From contig JAGFNK010000650.1 of the NCBI GenBank assembly GCA_025769875.1, positions 1 to 27,777 on the forward strand: DNA of 27,777 bases, read 5' to 3'. The stretch is from Russula earlei. Taxonomy: Eukaryota; Basidiomycota; Agaricomycetes; Russulales; Russulaceae. Under the pieces are notes generated by a model. The model was not told the origin of the DNA, did not search any database, and worked only from the letters and a program-made list of their open reading frames with translations. The position numbers and the translations under genes are program-made. Of this stretch, positions 1-10,214 are shown piece by piece (within the stretch, counting starts at the first letter, position 1; every line of letters starts with the position of its first letter).

Positions 1-640
1 TATGTGATAGGTGCACCCCCACATCTGCATTAGTAGCAACAAATCTAGGATTAGGACATGGGTGTTACCAAGTGGTTTGGGGTCCGGAAGATGCCAGAAC
101 ACCTGAACTATGGACTGCATTGTTTGCATCATGCATTCATCAGATCTTGACCATTTATGTCCATTTATCTCGCATTTGGAATGTGTTGATCGTATCTTTT
201 TGAAGATGTACTGAAGAAGCAATGAGTAGCATTGCTTCTGTCCCAGATGTTCCTATACTGCCACATACATTGCTTCCCTGATTGGGAAAGTACTTATGAA
301 ACTGATGCTATTAGGGGAGCACTTAATGCTTCCAGCACCAAGATCGTTTACACAGAAGCAACTATTGCTTCTATGAGCCACCTTTGCTTCTATAGCACCG
401 ACCAGTACTACAGTAGCATGAACCTTATCCCTGAGGGCTATATAAGGCCCCCTGTTAGTAGTAGTTGAGCCTTAAGCTCGACTTAGTTTGCCAATCCCAA
501 ACAGTTGACTCCTACCCTGTCTGCAGAGCCCCTCTCATCTTGTTGCCATACTCCAGAAGGATCTAACACTCCTTCCCCTCCACAAGTATTGCTTGCTTGA
601 CTCAAGCATATCTGCATTGGTAGGACACATTTATAGACAT
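1..640 (+). mobile_element. Degenerate LTR promoter fragment
   Basis: A TATA-like element (439-446) is followed about 20 bases later by a stem-loop (464-482) and the sequence CTCGACTTA. The same order, TATA then a nearly identical stem-loop and CTCGACTTA, occurs inside the well-bounded solo LTR at 16263-16812. A pyrimidine-rich GAGCCCCTCTC-type stretch also follows in both. I infer an old, diverged LTR of that family. I cannot see its TG...CA ends or a target duplication, so the limits are approximate. The small ORFs here are not convincing genes. Confidence 0.45.
439..446 (+). promoter_or_regulatory. TATA box of LTR fragment
   Basis: TATATAAG-type box upstream of the conserved stem-loop at 464-482. 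The spacing resembles the solo LTR at 16263-16812. Confidence 0.4.
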
Positions 641-1193
641 GACCATTGATCTTATTTATGGCACTTTGGAGCCTTAACAATGGGTTAGACTGAAGATGTT
701 GAGGTGAGGGTGGATATGGTGGACCAGAGGATGGTCCCAGAAATGCTGAGTGAGGCTGGTGCAGATGAACTTGGTGCACAGGTTGCATGTGGCATGGCAG
801 AGTGTGTGGAACATGCTGAGTGGAAGGGGTATGATAAAGTGAATTTGGTGTATTGGGACTTAGTGGGGTTTTTGCACTGGTTGGGAAGTCAACTTATGTG
901 AATGACAAAACTGTAACATTTTGAAAAACAAAATTTATTATTTTGATACAAATTTGTAGCAAACAATTTGTGAGAATTTTTTTTATATTTTGTTACAATG
1001 GATTCCTGTTACAAAATGATGAAATAAGTAAATAGTATTGATAAGATTTTAGAACATACATTATCCTAAAAGAATTGTAAATTATTTTAAGATTTTGTGT
1101 GAAACAAAATTGTGGAAAAATTGAAACTGCAAAATTTGAGTTTATGAAAAAGGTGGAATGAAAATTGTGAAATTTTTGAAATTTTTGAAAATG
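641..1193. other. No gene seen; AT-rich from about 900
   Basis: Only short ORFs without recognisable motifs are present. From about 900 the base composition becomes strongly AT-rich, with runs of A and T, and leads into the tandem units that follow. Confidence 0.5.
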
Positions 1194-1500
1194 TTTTGTC
1201 ACTTGAATAAAGATGTTAGGGAGATAAAGTTTTGTTATAATCATTGATGACAACAAAATCCAGCTGTATTGAAAACATAATGTTATCATTTTTCATGAAG
1301 AAAATTTTGACAAAACTGAATATGAAATCCAAAAGATGTTTCATCATTTTGTCATTTGAATAAAGATGTCAGAGATAAAGTTTTGTTATAATCATTCATG
1401 ACAACAAAATCTAGCATTTTAGAAAACATAATGTCAACATTTTTCATGCAGAAAAATTTTGACAAAACTGAATATGAAATCCTAATGATGTTTCATCATT
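1194..1500. repeat. Two tandem AT-rich units of about 153 bp
   Basis: The block beginning TTTTGTCACTTGAATAAAGA at 1194 recurs at 1347 with a few substitutions and small indels. Each copy runs through GACAACAAAATC, a GAAAACATAATGT segment, TTTTTCATG and GACAAAACTGAATATGAAAT to TTTCATCATTTTGT. The start of a third copy is visible near 1499. No coding signal was seen. Confidence 0.8.
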
Positions 1501-1524
1501 TTGTTTATAACATTTAGATATATT

Positions 1525-1544
1525 ATGGTCATTCTGAGTGATGC
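1525..1544 (-). repeat. Isolated 20-bp fragment of the 114-bp minisatellite
   Basis: The 20 bases ATGGTCATTCTGAGTGATGC are the exact reverse complement of the commonest 21-bp subunit of the array at 4719-6930. The flanks do not continue the unit. Confidence 0.6.
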
Positions 1545-2648
1545 TGGATGGCTATAACACCACAAAATGAGGCCATAAAGTGCTGTCACAAGTGCTGTCA
1601 CAGCTTGGCTTGGCTCGGTTCAGCTCGGCTCCAGCTTGGCCAGATTGGGTGAGCTGGACTGAGCCAAGCCATGGCTTGTGGCTTGAGCCGATTCGAGCCA
1701 TCCCATTTGGGCCATTGCTACTTTTGGATCTACTTTCCATTTTGAGAATGCTCTTTGTAGGCAATGTTGGCTCTGCTTGCCTTATATTACTTACACCCTT
1801 GCATCAGAATGGCACCATGTCCTTCACATCTACCTGCCTCAACTCCTTGAGGGCAATGCTATAGAGGTATGTATGTCTCAATGCATGCATCCTTAGTATT
1901 GCCAGATGTTCAATGCCTTCCACCTGAAATGGCATTAGTTGTAAGTGATGTTGTCACTGGTCATTTGTTCTCTTTCATTCACTCCTACCATGTCTCTCCC
2001 CATCCTCTACCCTCACTGCACCATCCCCTGCCTCAAACCCACTATTTCCCCCTCCTTGGCAAGAACTTCAAATGCATGTGACTTGTGTGCCTTCCCTCCC
2101 ACTTCTGAAAAACTGAGTCTAGCCAAGTGAGCGAATGTTTTTTTTTGTGTGCCACCACCACCCCAGTGCACAGCTCATTTCCTTGTCTCCTTTCTTTTCC
2201 TCTAACTTTTTCTAACCTCCAGCATGTGTGACATGTCTCGCTTTTTTCCCGCTCCCGAAACTTGCACTGAATCCTGGCCAATCAAGCGATGAATATTTTT
2301 TCCAGTGTGCATTTCATTTTTGTTTTCATCGCGTTCAGCTTTTTTGGTTCATTTTTATCTCCCCCTTACTAACTTCCCCCTCTCAAGGTGGTACCACGAT
2401 GGTGACAAAGCACTCACAGCCATGACAATTGCCACAACAACAACAATGAGATGCCAGGTGCATTCCATATGAAAGCGTGCCATCGCCAACAATAGCATAC
2501 CTGGTGTCCCTGTCCTACCTGCCACCCTTACATGCTGCAGCTGCAGCATTGATTGCAACATGTGTCATTCCTTCATCTCCAACTTCATCACCAGTTTCAT
2601 CTTAAGCATGGAAGCACATTTACAAGCTGGGCTGTGTCATCTTACTGC
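1545..2648. other. No gene seen; low-complexity and weakly duplicated sequence
   Basis: Positions about 1590-1700 are rich in GCTTGGCT/GCTCGGCT-type words. A weak direct duplication of about 148 bp period is visible (2074-2221 and 2222-2380). Both copies start GCATGTG and reach a CCAA/CCAAG...GCGA...AAT/ATG...TTTTTT segment. Short ORFs on both strands carry no recognisable motif and are probably chance. Confidence 0.4.
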
Positions 2649-2917
2649 CCCCGTGTTACAAACCAAGGCCAGGTACTGGCCGTAGATTGTCCTATTTCAC
2701 TCAAGAGAGACCTCTCTCACTTTGCATTGCCAACACCCTTCCGTTTCCTGGGCTACCCCTCCTGCAGTACAAGATATCGCTATTGCAAAGGCACTATAAC
2801 ACGACCAGGTACCCGCTTCCTAATCGGGTAATCATCGTGTGGCAGCCACATGGTCACCCAGCCACCAAGAACCTGAAACAGCGGCACAAACTCTTAGAAA
2901 CTGTTGCATAACTCATC

Positions 2918-3018
2918 TGATGTCATCAAGGCTCCTATGACATCATGGCTAACTGAGCAACTCCACAGTGACCTCATAGGCTCACTAAGTGGTCCACAGT
3001 GACATCATAATGATGTCA
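2918..3018. promoter_or_regulatory. Cluster of TGACATCA / TGATGTCA words in LTR U3
   Basis: Four exact copies on either strand start at 2918, 2938, 3000 and 3011, upstream of the TATA box at 3155. The related word is also repeated in the other family member (about 18315-18415). The word resembles bZIP (CRE-like) sites, so an enhancer role is inferred only. Confidence 0.4.
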
Positions 3019-3154
3019 TCGCTCCTCAATGATCAGTAATGCGCCCAGTAAGCCTGAAACTTGACACAAGCGAGTTTATGCCTCTGTAGTCCTATTGGAT
3101 GGTACCAAAGAGTCTAGAATAGTTCCAGTTCTTTGTGATTGACCCTGTACACTG

Positions 3155-3162
3155 TATATAAG
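3155..3162 (+). promoter_or_regulatory. TATA box of solo LTR family 1
   Basis: TATATAAG is followed downstream by AGACTGTCCATTTGT, a core also found after the TATA box of the LTR at 13581-14545. Confidence 0.6.
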
Positions 3163-3487
3163 CCCCAATGTAGCATGGCAGTCGTCAGACTGTCCATTTG
3201 TGATACTCTCATCCTCCTGGGTACTCTCCCACAACCGCTCAGTTTAAAGATTCCCCTCGCCTCCAAGGTACTCTCCAATGACTGCCTTGTCTAAAGCCCC
3301 TTTGCTGCACTGGCCTCCAGTCTTCGCCTCTGCCTCCTGCAACATGTACCAGTCCCCATCTGGTACCTCCTAGTCATTTGGCTCGTCCTCTTGTTCAACG
3401 CTGCCTATGCCACGTACCATCTGTTCCAACCCTTGCCCACCTGCTCCTGAGTCCTTAGTGATCAGCAGTATGTATCTTGACACCCCG

Positions 3488-3655
3488 CTGCAGAAAGTGC
3501 GTACCTTCTGTAAGTTTTTTTTGCCCTTTTTTTCGGGCTCATTCACTGTCATCCCCATAACCGGGTACCCATGGTTCCTCATGGTTCACAGGATTATCTT
3601 TTTATGGCCCCCTTCTCGTCTCCATTTTGCACAGTGGTAAACATGCCTTCCCACC
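3488..3655. other. Short spacer, no gene seen
   Basis: A T-rich and pyrimidine-rich stretch lies between the solo LTR and the ferric reductase relic. It could contain promoter remains of the relic, but nothing specific is visible. Confidence 0.3.
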
Positions 3656-4360
3656 ATGTCCAGCACACACATCAACATTGTCGTGCTTTTCCTCTTCACC
3701 ATATATGCTACCCTGACACTCCCTTGCGCCCTCATTTGTTTGTTCTAGCCCTCTGAGATCCTCAATGGCTTCTTCCTCCATTCCGGCTCATTGTGCCTGC
3801 ACAACAACACCAACCTCCACCGGGCAGACACGCATGGCCACTCCAGAACGACTAGAACAAGACCAATTCGCTCAACTAGCACTAGCACTAACCAGACCAT
3901 GCCCACGCTCATCAACATGCCAGAGGACAAGGAGGACGTCACTGGGGGAGTGGCCATGGCCAAGAACAAGAACAAAGCCTGCGCCGCCCTCATCACCCCC
4001 CTGCGCATGGTGGCGGCCACCACCACTGGTGGTGCAGGCTGTTGCGGCTCCTCCCACTAATCCGCACCATCACACAACCGCCACATGCCAATGCATGTGC
4101 CCCACTGGACAAAGATTGTGCACATGATGCTCGTGTACATGCTCAACTTCTGCATCTCTCCCAGCTTCTCCTTTGGCAAGCTGTTCATCCTCATTGTCTA
4201 TGCCATCTTCATGCACTATGTGTCCCTCCACCACTCCAACCTGTTTGCCGCTGATCCTGTGTGTACAGGCTATGTTGTGATGTTGCAGATACCGATAGCC
4301 GTTGCGCTTGCAGGGAAAATGAACTGATTGAGCTGGGCCAGTGGGGTCGGTTACGAGAAG

Positions 4361-4418
4361 GCATGTGGTTCCCACTCTTCGGTTGCGTACACCTCTGTTC
4401 TTAAATGTCTACCTTTAG
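4361..4418 (+). other. Probable intron 1 of ferric reductase relic
   Basis: 58 nt, phase 0, beginning GCATGT (a GC donor, or a decayed GT) and ending TTTAG. Removing it joins GYEK to LNYIHRF, the order expected in the family. Confidence 0.6.
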
Positions 4419-4482
4419 TTGAACTACATCCATCGCTTTGCAGGGCACGTTATCATCATCACAGTCAACGTCCAAACACTCA

Positions 4483-4538
4483 GTTATTGTGGGTCCCTTC
4501 TCATAGGCCATGGACCCTAAGCTCATTCCACTGGATAG
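4483..4538 (+). other. Probable intron 2 of ferric reductase relic
   Basis: 56 nt, GT...AG, phase 1. Removing it clears a TAA and returns to the frame encoding KYLWSQNG, which fits the family pattern after the haem-binding helix. Confidence 0.55.
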
Positions 4539-4718
4539 AATACTTGTGGTCTCAGAATGGAATGTTACGAGCCCAATTGCGTGTCCCCAAATTCATGTGG
4601 GCATTGATTGCCCTCTGTGCCATTGACTTGTTATTTGCCTTTACCCTTTCCTTTGTGCGGAACAGGATGTACACCTTATTCTTTACTGTCCATGTCACCA
4701 GAGTTACAGTCTTGTTTG

Positions 4719-6930
4719 CAGTGTCCTAGCCATGCCCACCACCATCCTGGCAATGTCAAGGATCACCCTGAAACACATGCCATTATCTTGGCATTGCGTG
4801 GCATCACTCAGAATGACCATGGCATCACTTGGCATTGTCTTAGCCATGTCCACCACCATCCTGGCAATGTGAAGGATCACCCTGAAACACATGCCATTAT
4901 CTTGGCATTGTGTGGCATCACTCAGAATGACCATGGCATCACTTGGCATTGTCTTAGCCATGTCCACAACCATCCTGGCAACCTCTAGGATGCCCTTGAA
5001 ACTCATGGCATTACCTTGGCATTGTGTGGCATCACTCAGAATGACCATGGCATCATTTGGCAGTGTCTTAGCCATGCCCACCACCATCCTGGCAATGTCA
5101 AGGATCACCCTGAAACACATGCCATTATCTTGGCATTGCGTGGCATCACTCAGAAAGACCATTGCATCATTTTACAGTGTCTTAGCCATGCCCACCACCA
5201 TCCTGGCAATGTCAAGGATCACCCTGAAACACATGCCATTATCTTGGCATTGCATGGCATCACTCAGAAAGACCATGGCACCACTTGGCATTGTCTTAGC
5301 CATGTCCACCACCATCCTGGCAACCCTTATGATCACTTTGAAACTCATGGCATTATCTTGGGATTGCATGGCATCACTCAGATAGACCATGGGATTAATT
5401 GGCAGTGAGATAGAACTGTCAACCAATGACCTCGCACTGTCTAGGATTACTCTGAACTTCATGGCATTATCATGATGTTGCATGGCATCACCGAAAATGA
5501 CCATGGCATTACTTGGCATTGTCTTAGCCATGTCCACCACCATCCTGGCGACCTCTAAGCTCACTCCGAAACACATGGCATTATCTAGGCATTGCATGGC
5601 ACCAGTCAGAAAGACCATGGCATCACTTGGCAGTGTCTTAGCCATGCCCACCACCATCTTGGCAACGCCAAGGATCACCCTGCACCACCTGGCATTCTCT
5701 TGGCATTGCATGGCATCAATCAGAATGACCATGGCATCACTTGGCATCATCTTAGCCATGTCCACCACCATCCTGGCGACCTCTAGGATCACCCTGCACC
5801 ACCTGGCATTATCTTGGCATTGCATGTCATCACTCAGAATGACCATAGCATCACTTGGCATTGTCTTGACCATCTCCATGACCATCCTGGCAACCTCTAT
5901 GATCACTCTGAAACACATGGCATTATCATGGCATTGCATGGCATCACTCAGAATGACCATTAGCATCACTTGGCATTGTCGTACCCATGTTCACCACCAT
6001 CCTAGCAACCTCTAGGATGCATTGGAAACCCATGGCATTACCTTGGCACTGTGTCACATCACGTGGCATTGTCTTAGCCATGTCCACAACCATCCTGGCA
6101 ACCTCTAGGATGCCATTGAAACTCATGGCATTACCTTGGTACTGTGTGGCCTCACTTGGCATTGTCTTAGTCATGTCCACCACCATCCTGGCAACATCTA
6201 GGATCACTCTAAAACACATGGCATTATCATGGCATCACATGGCATCACTCAGAATGACCATGGAATCACTTGACATTGTCTTAGCCATGTTCACTACCAT
6301 CCTGACAACCTCTATTATCACTCTGATACACATGGCATCACTCAGAATGACCATAGCACCACTTGGCATTGTCTTAGCCATGTCCATGACCATCCTGCCA
6401 ATCTCTATGATCACTCTGAAATACATGGCATTACCTTGCCTTTGCATGGCACCACTCAGAATGACCATGGCATCACTTGGCATAGTCTTAGCCATGTCCA
6501 AGGCCATCCTGGCAATCTCTACAATGCCTTTGAAACTCAAAGCATTACTTTGGCATCACATGGCATCACTCAAAATCACCATGGCATCACTTGGCAGTGA
6601 CTTAGCTATGTCTACCACTGTCCTGGCTATTTTTTTTATCACTCTGAACTACATGGTATTATCTTGCCATTGTCTGGCATGAAGTCAGAATGAGCATGGT
6701 ATACAATGTCCTGCTAATGTTTACAATCTCTATGAGCCAAATGGGATTATCTTGACATTTTCTAGCATTGCTCAATGTAAGCATGGCATCAATCAGCAGT
6801 GTGTAAGAATTATCCACAAATGTCCTGGCAATGTCTAGTATCCATCTGATCTACATGGCATGCATTATCTTGACATTATGTCACATTACTCAGAATGCCC
6901 ATGGTATCACTTAGCAGTGTCTTAGGCATT
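4719..6930. repeat. 114-bp minisatellite array (about 19 units)
   Basis: The anchor (T)TAGCCATG recurs at 4728, 4842, 4956, 5070, 5184, 5298, 5412 (variant), 5526, 5640, 5754 and 5868: a strict 114-bp period. A 1-bp insertion near 5961 shifts the next anchor to 5983. The series continues at 6076, 6169, 6283, 6376, 6490 and 6604, where three steps are 93 bp, i.e. shorter by 21. Each full unit divides into five 21-bp blocks plus 9 bp, and three blocks share the start GGCAT. The array decays after about 6640. Because 114 is a multiple of three and the unit lacks stops in several frames, long ORFs appear on both strands. I regard these as shadows, not genes. Confidence 0.95.
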
Positions 6931-7194
6931 GGAGTTGTATGTGTGCTTTTATTAGGGATGGGAGAGGAGAGGCTGATATGTTATGAAGCTCAACCTCTTC
7001 ATTTTCAGACATTTCTGATTTTGATCTGAATGTAACAAGGCAGAGAGAGAAGTAAAAAGAATTTATCTCCCCTGAGGGGAATGCCAAAATTGAGGGCTCA
7101 CATTGATCTTGGGGATGTACTGTGTTGCACTGTCATGCTCCTCCCTACATGCCCCTGGTGGCCCAAAACTACCAGTGCCATCTGATTCTAAGGG
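6931..7194. other. No gene seen
   Basis: Unique-looking sequence between forward and inverted minisatellite units. No ORF, promoter or repeat was recognised. Confidence 0.4.
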
Positions 7195-7441
7195 AGACTA
7201 GAGAATGCCAGGAAAATGGTGGACATAATGAAGACACTGCCAAGTTATGCCACGCTCATTCAGACTGATGCCAGACAATGTTGAGGTAATGCCATGTGAT
7301 ATTGAATTGGTCTAGATATAGACATGACATTGGTGCCAACCTTATTCTGATTGTTACCAGACAATGCCACCACAGAGCCATGTGATTCTGAGTTATCCTA
7401 AGCACTGTGAGGACATGGTGGACATAGCTTACACATCACTG
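7195..7441 (-). repeat. Degenerate inverted copies of the 114-bp unit
   Basis: GGTGGACATAATGAAGACAC followed by TGCCAAGTTATGCCA aligns with the reverse complement of the array unit (ACTTGGCATTGTCTTAGCCA then TGTCCACC). The alignment continues through AGACTGATGCC and TAATGCCATGTG. A second decayed unit ends at GAGGACATGGTGGACATAGC. So roughly two units lie head to head with the main array. Confidence 0.7.
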
Positions 7442-7624
7442 ACTAACATCTGTTGAAGTTGCAGCCACAGTGGGACACACAATGCAGCAATGCCATGAGC
7501 CTGGAAGTCCAGATTCCACTTTGGTGCAGAATAGCATTGTCTACCACCACATATATAGATCACCCACACATTTAGTTCATGTGGCATTCCACACTATAAC
7601 AATCCTCTTATTGTTTGTCTCAAG

Positions 7625-7632
7625 TATATAAG
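7625..7632 (+). promoter_or_regulatory. TATA box of element X 5' region
   Basis: TATATAAG lies about 190 bases before the first ORF of element X. A 24-bp sequence, CAGTTCTGAT...AGTACTGAG, follows at 7659-7682 and again at 7775-7798. This is probably the LTR promoter, but LTR termini and a primer binding site were not identified. Confidence 0.45.
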
Positions 7633-7658
7633 TATGATACATTCACCATTCCAAACCT

Positions 7659-7798
7659 CAGTTCTGATTCTACAGTACTGAGGTCAGTTACACTTGCTAC
7701 TTACTATTACTCATTACTTATACTAACATGACACCCAGTGTGATTCTATTGGAACAGGTTAGATTACCCAATCACAGTTCTGATTCTACAGTACTGAG
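7659..7798 (+). repeat. 24-bp direct repeat flanking the start of element X
   Basis: Exact 24-bp copies lie at 7659-7682 and 7775-7798 (116-bp spacing), beginning CAGTTCTGATTCTAC and ending GTACTGAG. They may mark a small duplication in the LTR or leader. Confidence 0.8.
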
Positions 7799-7821
7799 CA
7801 CAATTCTATCACAACAACATC

Positions 7822-8685
7822 ATGCTCATGCCATGTGGTCATCTTCCTTCTCCTTTCCAACCAAATCCATGCACTGCCCTCCAGCTCCTCACTGAAAACT
7901 TCGATCCTATCCATACTTCATCGCCCCTCAGTGTCATTGACTCCCCAGTAGTCCCACCATCTTCCCCTGTCACTGCCCAGCCTATTTCAGGCGACTTCAT
8001 CCCTGTCAGCACCCCTCCACCAGCACAGAATGAGCAACAGCAAGCGGACCGCCCTCCCTTGCCTGAAGGTTTCCTTGACTGTCCCCCTTGCACAGCATTC
8101 CAATTCCACCCTCACCAGTACTTTGTCCTTCCCACCACCAGTCATTCCCACAAGCAGTGGTGATCCCTCCATGACTTAAACTACCAAGACCACCAATCAC
8201 ACATCCCTACCACAGAGCAGTTAAGTTGTCGCACCTTCACAGACACCTACACCACTGCCTTCCGTGCTCACATCGTCCACACTTTTGTGGTGGAACCCTC
8301 CAACACTGCCCTTGCCACCCATTATAACCTCACCCCTTTTGGCATCTGTTCCTCAGTAGGAATACATGCCCCAGATGCTGACTTCCCCCTTGGATGCCTC
8401 ACCTACATTTTTAACACTTCTTTGTTTAGAAAGCTTCTTACTTTACCTCCCATTTACTGTCCTGTGTACAAAGGCTCCTTTTGCTTATCTATCATACACG
8501 ACTTCTGGGATGGACGTCTAGCCTTTGCATATGGTTACTTACACTTTGAGGAAGGAAGTAACTGTGTATCCTTGTGCTACTACTCGACCTATATGGTTGA
8601 CACCATACGTTTTAACCCTCAGCTACTTTGCTTCTGCTTCTTGCCTCGCATCCCTGCCAACCCTCTCGAGTTAATGCTTCAATAA
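7822..8685 (+). pseudogene. Element X upstream ORF, unidentified protein
   Basis: One reading frame of 288 codons is open from ATG 7822 to TAA 8683-8685, except for a single TGA at 8161 that would fit a former CGA. About the first 100 residues are rich in Pro, Ser and Thr. The rest looks globular, with aromatic residues and Cys, including the words HDFWDGRLAF and NPQLLCFCF near the C-terminus. It ends 35 bases before the gag-region frame and uses a different frame. I do not recognise it. It could be an extra retrotransposon ORF, a detached gag N-terminal part, or captured sequence. It shares the CGA-to-TGA type of decay with the rest of X, so it was probably resident before that decay. Confidence 0.5.
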
Positions 8686-8720
8686 AGATTGAATAAAGTT
8701 CTCTTCTCATCTTAACTAAA

Positions 8721-10214
8721 GTGCCTCAAGAATATGCCTTAGAAGAAGACAAAGAAGAAGACGCTATTACCAGACACATATTAAGTCTAAATCACTATCA
8801 AACTTGGGCCTCCACTGCATTCCCTGTCATCACTTTAACCAACCTACATAACATTCCAGGAATTGAACCACCCCACAAAGATTTCCCTCACCTTGTTGTC
8901 AAAGAATTCCTTGAAGTCTTACCATTTGGACAACTCCTAAGCCATGACAAACACACATTATATCTTGAAACCCTTAGTTGACTCCTGCCACCAGCATGAC
9001 AACAATTATTATATTGGCACCTTGCTCAAGCAAAAAACATTCAAGGACAACCAGTTGACTACCAATCTCTACACTCCAGTGAATTAAACCTCTGGACCAG
9101 GATCATTCAACCATGCCATCATCTCATTATTCATTCCATAAGAACAGGTTATCATCTGTTCTATTTGGCCTGGACATATATCAGCTACTATTGCCTCACA
9201 GTCCAGTTCTACCACCTGCATCTAAACAGGATACAAAGGGAAAATAGTTCTTACGTTAAACTTGCTATTGTCCCAGGAATACACAACACTTTTGATTAGG
9301 AAACTAACTCTTGGTTATACGACGCAGACTATGATCAACCTTGGGCAATCACCAGCCCAGATGCCTCATATACTGGTCCTCCTGCATACTATTCAGTTCC
9401 AGCAATCCTAGAAACCTCAGGCCTTGCCCCTCGACCCCTCACACCAATCCAAACTATGGTCCCAACCAGCCAAGAACATTGGTCTGCTAGTACAGAAGAC
9501 ACTGAGTCAAATCCGTGGACAATAAGGTGTAACTGCAAAACAGAGTATTGCACATGCGGCTATCGACCAGATACACCTCCTACTCCTGATGGAATTACCT
9601 TGTGGACACCAGGCAATTATCACCTCCCATTTCAGTAATTCTGGCTCCTCAACACAGAAGACATGCATCGTCTCAGTGACCTCCCTCTAGAGAAACAGTT
9701 CCCAATGCAAGAGGATTCCTTGTTGAAAGACCATTACCTCCCACTCCCCCTGACACCTATGTACCCTTGTTTACCAATCATATCCCTACATCTGTTATAC
9801 CTCCTCAACCCTTTGCATCACCTTTTGTCAGATCACCTGATAGTATCGACATTAGAAATACTGAACTACACTCCTATCTACCAGAGCAATCTTTCTTAGC
9901 CTCAAATCTACCTACACAATCAAAGAGGGAACTACTGGAATTTAAAAACTATTGTACACAAGCTTGGCATTTAAGAATGACACACTTTGTAGTGTATCAA
10001 CATCCTACCAGAGAGATAAACAACTTTGCTATCTCACCAGCAGAATTTGAAGGATACTTGTGGATAACCCAAGTAGTCTTAACACAAAGTAGCATCACTG
10101 AAGAATACTCCAAAATCCACTTAAGAAAACACCAAGGAAGACCCGACACCATTTGACTGAAACCAGCCTACACCATCACATATCCTTGGAACAACGGTCA
10201 TTGGACTATAACCA
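8721..10214 (+). pseudogene. Element X gag-polyprotein N-terminal region
   Basis: A long reading frame starts near 8721 (an AT-rich gap separates it from the upstream ORF). It is interrupted by TGA 8979, TGA 8997, TAG 9297 and TAA 9636, all explicable by C-to-T changes at CGA, CAG or CAA. It contains a short Cys-rich motif (CNCKTEYCTCGYRPDTPPTP, about 9530-9590). The frame changes near 9740 and continues through TGA 10154 to about 10210. No catalytic domain is visible. Its position upstream of the capsid-like part suggests an N-terminal extension of gag, which is an inference. Confidence 0.5.

Larger units (their letters stand above)
2654..3482 (+). mobile_element. Solo LTR, family 1 (829 bp), TSD CCCCG
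   Basis: This block begins TGTTACAAACC and ends TATCTTGACA, the TG...CA form of LTR termini. CCCCG lies immediately before it (2649-2653) and immediately after it (3483-3487), a perfect 5-bp target duplication. A closely similar copy in reverse orientation lies at 17854-18681 with a different target duplication. No internal retrotransposon sequence adjoins, so it is a solo LTR left by recombination between two LTRs. It contains a TATA box (3155-3162) and a cluster of TGACATCA words upstream. ORFs running through it are not genes. Confidence 0.93.
3656..4727 (+). pseudogene. Ferric reductase-like (FRE family) membrane-domain relic
   Basis: Fungal ferric reductases are haem-containing membrane oxidoreductases with a ferric-reductase transmembrane domain followed by FAD and NAD binding domains. 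Here 4085-4360 encodes hydrophobic helices with family-like words (SFGKLF, YVSLHHSN, GYVVMLQIP) and GVGYEK at the exon end. After a 58-nt intron, LNYIHRFAG follows at 4419. After a second intron, a stretch with VPKFMW and LFFTVHV follows. Defects: TGA at 4325-4327, a TAG after a hydrophobic segment at 3656-3748, TAA at 4058-4060, and Q where the haem-ligand His of the NVH motif is expected. The cytosolic FAD/NAD half is absent because the coding sequence runs into the minisatellite. The N-terminal limit is uncertain. The family call rests on remembered motifs, not on a search. Confidence 0.72.

Noticed and set aside
704..901. 65-codon ORF as a small gene
   Set aside because: No motif, no promoter context, and it lies next to an LTR fragment.
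3765..4127. A 120-codon ORF overlapping the ferric reductase relic in another frame
   Set aside because: Low-complexity Thr/Pro-rich composition and no family match. It might hide a divergent N-terminal exon, but I cannot support this.
4704..6682. Long ORFs on both strands through the minisatellite (up to 265 aa)
   Set aside because: They follow from a 114-bp period divisible by three and a stop-free unit. Both strands are equally open, and a 1-bp insertion near 5961 breaks both.
4719..6930. CRISPR array
   Set aside because: Whole 114-bp units are tandem with no unique spacers, in a eukaryotic context.
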